A stretch of 64,000 nt of DNA from an uncultured Flavobacterium sp. (GTDB lineage Bacteria > Bacteroidota > Bacteroidia > Flavobacteriales > Flavobacteriaceae): assembly GCA_934636265.1 (NCBI GenBank), contig CAKUAD010000006.1, positions 13,807 to 77,806 on the forward strand, given 5' to 3'. The translations under genes were made by a program, and so were the position numbers. The notes under the pieces are model-generated. The model saw only the letters and a program-made list of their open reading frames with translations. It ran no database searches and was not told where the DNA came from. Shown in pieces: positions 58,339 through 64,000 of the stretch. Within the stretch, counting starts at the first letter, position 1. Every line of letters starts with the position of its first letter.

Positions 58339-61300
58339 GATTTTTGATTTTGGTTATTCCATTTTTTTCTTTCGGTAACATAGTAGATGATGGGTACGAC
58401 CAGCAGGGTGAGTACTGTCGATACGATGGCGCCAAACACCAGCGATATGGCCAGTCCCTGGAAAATCGGGTCAAAGAGGATGATTGAGGCTCCAATGACC
58501 ACGGCTCCGGTGGTGAGCAGGATTGGCGTGGTGCGCACCGCTCCCGCCTCGATGATGGCCTGCTTGAGCCCGATGCCGTCGCGCAACCTGATCTCGATAA
58601 AATCAATCAGCAGTACCGAGTTTCGCACCATGACCCCGGCAAGTGCAATCATTCCGATGAATGAAGTAGCGGTAAAAAACGCGCCCAGCATCCAGTGACC
58701 CAGTACGATCCCAATCAGCGACAGCGGAATGGCCAGCATCATCACGATCGGCGTTTTAAAGTTTTGGAACCAGCCTACGATCAGCATGTAAATAATTGCG
58801 ATGACTACCAGGAAGGCCACGCCCAAATCCCTAAATACCTCTAGGGTAATCTGCCATTCGCCATCCCATTTTACCCAAAAATTGCTCTCGTCGTCAGGCT
58901 GTGCGGTGTAAAGTTCGCCAATGCTGTAGCCTGCGGGTAACTTGATTGATTTTAGTTTTTCCTCCATGCCCAAAATGGCGTACACCGGGCTTTCGAGTTC
59001 GCCGGCCATATCTGCCATGACGTACACCACGCGTTTCTGATCCTTGCGGTAGATGGTTTTTTGGAGCGTATCGCGTTTAACTTTTACCAGGTCGGCTACG
59101 GGTACCATGCCTTGCCCACCGCGGATTTTAATGTTTTTCACGTCGTCCAGACCGGTTTTGTCCTGATCGTCCAGCGCCATGACAATGCCTACGTCTTTTG
59201 CTGATCTAGGATCGTGAAGGCTTGAAAATTGATGTTCGGTAAGCAGATAGGTCAGATTCCCGACGATTTGCTGCGGTGCGATGCCGTTAAGCATGGCTTT
59301 TTCCTTGTCGACTTCCAGTTTGACTTCCAGCTGATCGTCCTCGACCATCCAGTCGGTGTCAACAATATCGGAGGTTTGTACCAGCAAGTCTTTTACCTGT
59401 CGGGCCACCTCGATTTGCTTATCGTAATCCGGTCCGTAAATTTCGGCTACGATGGTTGACAACACCGGCGGTCCGGGCGGAACCTCGATGATTTTGGCAT
59501 TGGCGCCGTATTTTTTTGCAATCTTTTGAACCTCAGGTCTTATGGCTTTTGCAATATCATGGCTTTGTGCGCTGCGTTTGTCTTTGCCCAACAAGTTTAC
59601 CTGAATGTCGGCCATGTTGCTGCCGCCGCGCAGGTCGTAATGCCTTACCAAGCCGTTAAAAGTGATAGGCGCCGATGTGCCTACGTAATTTTGATAATTC
59701 ACCACTTCCGGCCGCCTGGCCAGATAATTTGAGATTTCTCGGGTGACGGCTGCCGTGCGTTCGAGGGTGGTACCTTCAGGCATGTCGATCACTACCTGCA
59801 TCTCGTTTTTGTTGTCAAACGGAAGCATTTTTACCACTACCGATTTGGTGAAAAACATCGCCACCGATCCCAATAACAATACAACCGTGGCCAAAACCAG
59901 CAATCGGCGTTTGCGGCTGTGATCTAAAAGCGGGCGCTCCAGTTTGTTGTAGATTTTGTAAATCCAGCCGCTTTCCAGTCCCTGTTCTTCCTTTTCCCGG
60001 TGGTTTTCCTTTTCGCGCAGCAAGTGGTAACCCAAGTAAGGTGTGACGGTCAGTGCCACAAAAAGCGACAGCATCATGGCAATCGACGCGCCTATCGGCA
60101 TCGGGCTCATATACGGCCCCATCATCCCCGACACAAAGGCCATGGGAAGGATGGCCGCGATGACGGTAAAGGTGGCCAGGATCGTCGGGTTTCCTACCTC
60201 GTTGATGGCGTAGATGGCGGCGTCCTTAAACGGCAGTCGCTTCATCTTAAAGTGTCGGTGCATGTTTTCGGCAATGATGATCGAGTCATCCACGACAATT
60301 CCCACCACGAACACCAGTGCGAAAAGCGTAATGCGGTTAAGCGTGTAACCCAGCAGGTAGTACGCAAACAGCGTGAGGGCAAAGGTTAGCGGAACCGACA
60401 GGAATACTACCAATCCGCCGCGTTTTCCCATCGCCAGCATCACCAAAACCGTTACGGCAATGATGGCGATCCCAAGGTGGAGGAGTAGCTCACTTACCTT
60501 GTCGGACGCGGTTTCACCGTAGTTGCGGGACACTTCAACGTGTACGTCATCGGGAACCAATGTCTTTTTAAGCGATTCGACGCGATCCAGGATAGCGGCC
60601 GAAATCTTCATGGCATCACCGCCCTTGATTTTACCTACCGAGATCGTTACGGCCGAGTGTTCTCCGGGGTGGGCGCTGAATTTTTCGTTGGCTTGCCCGT
60701 AACCAAATGATACGTAGTTGCCGGCGCGCTGCGGACCGTCCTCAACCCGTGCCACCTGATGCAGATACACCGGCAGGTTGGCGTTGGTGCCTACCACCAG
60801 ATTCTCGACGTCTTGTACCGATTGCAGAAACTGCCCGGTGGTGACCAGGTATTCCGTATCGCCCTGAACCATCGCACCTGATTGATGGCTGGCATTGGAC
60901 GCCTTGATCATCGTCATCACGTTTAGCGGATCGATGCCGTTTTCCGCCAGTTTGTCCTTGTCGAGCACTACGCGCAACTGACGATCGTAACCGCCAATTT
61001 CCTTTGTCGCGGCAACGCCCTTTACTTTTTCAATCTCCGATGTGAGTTCGCCGGCCAGTTGCTTGAGCGCAAATCCGTCCTGGGTTTTGCTCCACAGGGT
61101 CAGCGCCAGCATCGGGACGTCGTCAATCGAGCGGGTTTTCACCATCGGCTTGTAAATCCCCTCGGTAAACATATCGTCGTGTTTGGCCAGTTCGTCGTAA
61201 AGCTTCACGTATGAACGCTCAATGTCTTCGCCCACGTAAAACTGGACGATCAACATCGCACGGCCGTTCATGGCCATACTGTGAACGTGTTCGACTCCCT

Positions 61301-61538
61301 TGATGTTCGAGACGATTTTTTCAAGCGGCTTGACCACGCGGGTTTCCACTTCCTGTGGATTTGCGCCCGGAAAGCCTACCATAATGTCGGCCATCGGAAC
61401 GTTGATTTGCGGTTCTTCTTCACGCGGGATCAAGAACGAGCTGTATACGCCAATGGCCATGAGCCCTATCATCAGCAGTACGGTAAGCTTTGAATGGATA
61501 AAAAAATGGGCTATTTTTCCTGATATTCCTTGTTGCAT
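58335..61538 (-). CDS. RND efflux transporter permease
   Basis: A 1067-residue inner-membrane pump of the AcrB/MexB/CusA superfamily with 12 helices and two large periplasmic loops. The proton-relay helix LFALVFVVGIVVDDSIIIAE (Asp-Asp, about residue 400) and the start FFIHSKLTVLLMIGLMAIGV with IPREEEPQINVPMADIMV are typical. The IPREEEPQI motif is common in heavy-metal and solvent efflux branches, but the substrate cannot be fixed. It lies in an operon with a TolC-type channel, an adaptor and DUF2892. It works as a proton-driven tripartite pump. Confidence 0.93.
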   Translation of the reverse strand: MQQGISGKIAHFFIHSKLTVLLMIGLMAIGVYSSFLIPREEEPQINVPMADIMVGFPGANPQEVETRVVKPLEKIVSNIKGVEHVHSMAMNGRAMLIVQFYVGEDIERSYVKLYDELAKHDDMFTEGIYKPMVKTRSIDDVPMLALTLWSKTQDGFALKQLAGELTSEIEKVKGVAATKEIGGYDRQLRVVLDKDKLAENGIDPLNVMTMIKASNASHQSGAMVQGDTEYLVTTGQFLQSVQDVENLVVGTNANLPVYLHQVARVEDGPQRAGNYVSFGYGQANEKFSAHPGEHSAVTISVGKIKGGDAMKISAAILDRVESLKKTLVPDDVHVEVSRNYGETASDKVSELLLHLGIAIIAVTVLVMLAMGKRGGLVVFLSVPLTFALTLFAYYLLGYTLNRITLFALVFVVGIVVDDSIIIAENMHRHFKMKRLPFKDAAIYAINEVGNPTILATFTVIAAILPMAFVSGMMGPYMSPMPIGASIAMMLSLFVALTVTPYLGYHLLREKENHREKEEQGLESGWIYKIYNKLERPLLDHSRKRRLLVLATVVLLLGSVAMFFTKSVVVKMLPFDNKNEMQVVIDMPEGTTLERTAAVTREISNYLARRPEVVNYQNYVGTSAPITFNGLVRHYDLRGGSNMADIQVNLLGKDKRSAQSHDIAKAIRPEVQKIAKKYGANAKIIEVPPGPPVLSTIVAEIYGPDYDKQIEVARQVKDLLVQTSDIVDTDWMVEDDQLEVKLEVDKEKAMLNGIAPQQIVGNLTYLLTEHQFSSLHDPRSAKDVGIVMALDDQDKTGLDDVKNIKIRGGQGMVPVADLVKVKRDTLQKTIYRKDQKRVVYVMADMAGELESPVYAILGMEEKLKSIKLPAGYSIGELYTAQPDDESNFWVKWDGEWQITLEVFRDLGVAFLVVIAIIYMLIVGWFQNFKTPIVMMLAIPLSLIGIVLGHWMLGAFFTATSFIGMIALAGVMVRNSVLLIDFIEIRLRDGIGLKQAIIEAGAVRTTPILLTTGAVVIGASIILFDPIFQGLAISLVFGAIVSTVLTLLVVPIIYYVTERKKWNNQNQKS

Positions 61539-61554
61539 GGTTATGGCTTAAAGG

Positions 61555-62619
61555 TTAGCGAATTTCAATCGGGCAGCCGTTGTAGAGTTTTCCTTCCTGG
61601 CCAACGATGTATTTTTCAGATGGGTCCAATCCGGAGAGAACCTCAGTCTGGCTGCCATAGGTGCGACCGGTGCGCAACCAACGCAAAAGCGCGGTGTTGT
61701 CTTTGGCAACGTAAATTCCGGTGAGCTGTCCCTGGCGTACAAGCGCGCTGGTGGGAACCAGTATTTTGCTCGTGGCTGGCGCCGATGCCTCGACCGGGAA
61801 CCTGACGTTTGCAAACATTCCTGAAAGCACTGATTTGGGCGGATTCCGCAGGTTGATTTTTACCAGATACTGTCCGCCGGTGTTGCGGGCCGATGTGCTG
61901 AGTTCAATCACCTTGCCGTCGAGCTCGACACCAGTTGATTTGACCAGGATTTTGGCCGGCATCCCACTTTTGAGTTTTGCAATGTCTGATTCAGCCACAG
62001 CGGCCGACACCTGCATTTGGTTTTGTCCTTCTACGCTCACCAGTGGCATTCCCGGATTGGCCATATCACCGGGTTTTACGAATGTTCCGGTAACCTCGCC
62101 GTCAAATGGCGCGGTGATGTTAGAATAGGAAAACTGCGCGCGAACCTCGTTTTTCATCTGTCTGGCCGCATCCAGTTGCGCCTTGGCCATTTCATAGCGC
62201 GAGGTCATGTCGTCCAGTTCTTTTTGCGAGGCACTCTGCTGACTGAACAGAACCATAAAGCGATCGTAGTCTTTTTTGGCGTTGTCATAAGCGGCTTTTG
62301 CCTGAAGGATGGCGGCATCGGTCTGGGCGTTTTTGGCTTGCAGATCCTGGTTGTTGATGCTCACCAAGAGTTGTCCTTTGCTAACCTTTTGACCCGTGGC
62401 AACGTGAAGTTTGGTCACATATCCCATCATCCGGGTGCTCAGGTTGGCGCTGTTGGCCGATTCTATTTTTCCGCTGGCCGCAACAAAATTCTGCTGGCCG
62501 GTGGTTGCGCCACCAAGCGTTACGGGAACGGCGGGCACTAGCGCCGCGGGGGTTGTCTTTTCCGGACTGCATGCAGCCAGCAAGGCGGCCGATGCAATGA
62601 TCACTAAAGTATTTTTCAT
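61555..62619 (-). CDS. RND efflux periplasmic adaptor subunit (lipoprotein)
   Basis: A 354-residue membrane-fusion protein linking the pump to the outer-membrane channel. The lipobox LLAAC (Cys17) anchors it. A barrel-sandwich start (ATGQKVSKGQLLVSINNQDL), an alpha-hairpin (about 95-155, Gln/Ala/Lys rich with KAAYDNAKKDYDRFMVLFSQ) and the return strand ITAPFDGEVTGTFVKPGDM are in family order, followed by a beta-barrel domain. Its start is 2 nt after the tolC stop and it lies 16 nt upstream of the permease. Confidence 0.92.
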   Translation of the reverse strand: MKNTLVIIASAALLAACSPEKTTPAALVPAVPVTLGGATTGQQNFVAASGKIESANSANLSTRMMGYVTKLHVATGQKVSKGQLLVSINNQDLQAKNAQTDAAILQAKAAYDNAKKDYDRFMVLFSQQSASQKELDDMTSRYEMAKAQLDAARQMKNEVRAQFSYSNITAPFDGEVTGTFVKPGDMANPGMPLVSVEGQNQMQVSAAVAESDIAKLKSGMPAKILVKSTGVELDGKVIELSTSARNTGGQYLVKINLRNPPKSVLSGMFANVRFPVEASAPATSKILVPTSALVRQGQLTGIYVAKDNTALLRWLRTGRTYGSQTEVLSGLDPSEKYIVGQEGKLYNGCPIEIR

Positions 62620-62621
62620 GT

Positions 62622-63920
62622 TTATTTTGTTAAGAATTGCAGGTATCGTTTTGTGATTTCAAGTTGTGTGGTGGCTTGTGCCAGTTCCATTTCTTTTTGG
62701 GCGCGCTGGGTTTCGGACAAGAGCAGGTCAGATGGTTTTTCAAGGCCTTGCGCAAACCGATTCTGGCGGATGCGAAAAACCTCGGCTGATTGTTCATAAG
62801 CCAGTTGCGATAATTTGACCTGGTTTTGGGCATCGGTAAGTTCCCGCATGGTTTTGTCAAACTCCAATTGGCTTTGGGCTTTGTATTGGGCGGATTCAGC
62901 CTTGGATTTTTCCAATTCGGCACGGGCTTTTTCCAATTTCCCGATGGACTTGTAGCCGTCAAAAACGCTCCAGGAAAGTTGGGCTCCCACCGTGTAGCCG
63001 TTGGCCCTCATGCCGGGGAGGTTTTGGTCAAAGAGTTCGTAATTGGCAAAGGCGTTAAAGCGCGGCAAAAAGGCCATTTTACCTGATTGGTACATTTTGG
63101 TATAGGCCTGCGTGGTTTTGTCCAGCGCGGCAAGGTCTTTTCTGGTTTCGGGTATGCTTAGCGCGCTGGCTGGTGCCGGATTCAAAACGTCTGCCGGTTT
63201 GTAAACGGTGTTTTGATCTTCGCCCATCAAAAAGGCAAGGTAGGCCGATGCGTTGCGGACATTGCTGCGCGCGGTGGCCAGTTGGTTACGGACTTCCTGT
63301 TGGCGTATGGTCACGTTGAGCACGTCGGCTTTTTGAACCATTCCCTGCTCAAAATAACGGTTGATCAGACTTAGGTTGGCGCTGGTGGTGGCATCGGCCG
63401 TTTCCAGCACTTTTACTGCCTTGTAGGCTAATTCGAGTTGGAGGTAGGCTTTTTCAGCTTCAAAAACAAGATGCTCCACCGTGCGTTCGCCCTGTAACTG
63501 ATAGGCTTCCATTTTTGATTTGGCGGCGGCCCTGGCGTACCATCCGTCTACGTTGACAATGGGCTGGAGCAGTTCGACTTTGGTGGCGACGTTTTGTGTC
63601 TTGTTGGGATTGTTGAGCAGCGCCGGATTAAAATCAGATGCGGTAAGGATTTCCTGGTTGAGTTTTGACCCAAAAGCCATTAACGGATTTGTAGTTGTGA
63701 TGGCGGTTATTGAGGCGTTTAGGGTGGGCAGGAAGACCTGGGCGCTTTGACGGTAATCAGCCCGTGCTGACTGGGTGGCCTGATTGGCTGTTTGTACTGA
63801 TAAGTTGCCCTGCCGGACCCGGTTGGCGATATCATTGCCCGATAGCGGAATGGTATCTTGCGCCAAGACAGTTCCTGCGAATAGGAGCAGGGCCGGGATC
63901 AAGTGTTTGGTTTTGTTCAT
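62622..63920 (-). CDS. TolC family outer membrane efflux protein
   Basis: A 432-residue channel protein with a Sec signal (MNKTKHLIPALLLFAGTVLAQ). Two long helical repeats rich in Gln/Ala (VRQGNLSVQTANQATQSARA and LEKSKAESAQYKAQSQLEFD, for example) and RNRFAQGLEKPSDLLLSE match the TolC fold. It forms the outer-membrane duct of the efflux pump and is the first gene of the operon. The start at 63920 is chosen because the alternative at 63941 lies inside the -7 promoter box. Confidence 0.92.
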   Translation of the reverse strand: MNKTKHLIPALLLFAGTVLAQDTIPLSGNDIANRVRQGNLSVQTANQATQSARADYRQSAQVFLPTLNASITAITTTNPLMAFGSKLNQEILTASDFNPALLNNPNKTQNVATKVELLQPIVNVDGWYARAAAKSKMEAYQLQGERTVEHLVFEAEKAYLQLELAYKAVKVLETADATTSANLSLINRYFEQGMVQKADVLNVTIRQQEVRNQLATARSNVRNASAYLAFLMGEDQNTVYKPADVLNPAPASALSIPETRKDLAALDKTTQAYTKMYQSGKMAFLPRFNAFANYELFDQNLPGMRANGYTVGAQLSWSVFDGYKSIGKLEKARAELEKSKAESAQYKAQSQLEFDKTMRELTDAQNQVKLSQLAYEQSAEVFRIRQNRFAQGLEKPSDLLLSETQRAQKEMELAQATTQLEITKRYLQFLTK

Positions 63921-63938
63921 TGCTCTCTGATTTTTGAG

Positions 63939-63946
63939 CAAATTTA
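63939..63946 (-). promoter_or_regulatory. -7 promoter element (TAAATTTG) of the RND operon
   Basis: A perfect TAnnTTTG on the minus strand, 18 nt before the tolC-type ATG. The -33 element is weak, which leaves room for an activator. Confidence 0.5.
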
Positions 63947-64000
63947 GGTGCGGTGCGGGAGGTGGTCAGTAACATTTGTGACAGAGGGCTGGCAGTAGTC

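Noticed and set aside
58142..58606. 154-codon frame overlapping DUF2892 and the RND permease end
   Set aside because: Shadow of two well-supported genes in another frame.
1..64000. CRISPR arrays, intact insertion sequences, rRNA genes, known riboswitches
   Set aside because: None seen: no regular direct repeats with spacers, no transposase frame with terminal inverted repeats, and no rRNA or recognised riboswitch core.

Overview
This 64 kb window looks like chromosome of a member of the Bacteroidota, most likely family Flavobacteriaceae and Flavobacterium-like. The evidence is the gene content (LETM1-related biofilm protein, two DUF3667 zinc-ribbon membrane proteins, a bacillithiol gene of BshB1 type, flavobacterial fad genes) and the promoters. 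More than a dozen starts are preceded by the Bacteroidota -7 element TAnnTTTG (some with TTTG or TTG about 20 nt further up), and Shine-Dalgarno sequences are not evident. There are no rRNA genes, CRISPR arrays or intact insertion sequences. The layout is dense, with many 1-4 nt overlaps.

Layout. 1-5 kb: end of a SulP anion transporter with a beta-carbonic anhydrase, LETM1-related protein, Cu/Zn superoxide dismutase, FAD oxidoreductase, a tiny membrane protein. 5-14 kb: fatty-acid oxidation (acyl-CoA dehydrogenase, thiolase, hydroxyacyl-CoA dehydrogenase/enoyl-CoA hydratase, MarR regulator, acyl-CoA synthetase). 14-25 kb: LTA-synthase-like sulfatase with a phosphatase, DUF3667, PurL, a beta-helix lipoprotein, then thioesterase, isochorismate synthase and BshB1. 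25.3-27.1 kb: tRNA-His followed by a decayed island (headless serine recombinase, orphan membrane protein, frameshifted orphan gene). 27-30 kb: M28 peptidase, DUF3667, dienelactone hydrolase. 30.6-37.6 kb: a six-gene signalling operon (two histidine kinases, two stand-alone receivers, CheR, CheB). 37.7-46.4 kb: HNH protein, L,D-transpeptidase, alpha/beta hydrolase, a probable structured ncRNA, and a cluster of small stress-type genes with glutathione peroxidase, exonuclease/GIY-YIG protein, DUF892 protein, CinA and an SDR. 46.5-53.7 kb: tpx-dgkA-ftsK-lolA-lptF/G-ribB. 53.7-57.7 kb: trehalose synthase/phosphatase opposite a GH15 enzyme. 57.7-64 kb: copper-binding four-helix protein and an RND efflux operon.

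The most interesting signal is regulatory. Six small genes scattered over 40 kb (starts near 4832, 30467, 41052, 41517, 43758, 45166) share one promoter plan: two copies of T(G/A)TAA(A/C) whose starts lie 21-22 bp apart, the second starting 26-27 bp before the -7 box, so that it sits on the -33 region. Their products (a 53-residue membrane protein, two very hydrophilic proteins, a DUF892 ferritin-like protein with a basic tail, and two small unknowns) resemble a stress regulon under one unidentified activator. Further points of note are a self-contained ncRNA candidate at 40795-40958, four genes whose -7 box ends 3-4 nt before the ATG (probable leaderless mRNAs), a perfect 12-bp palindrome inside the marR/fad promoter, and three frameshifted gene remnants.
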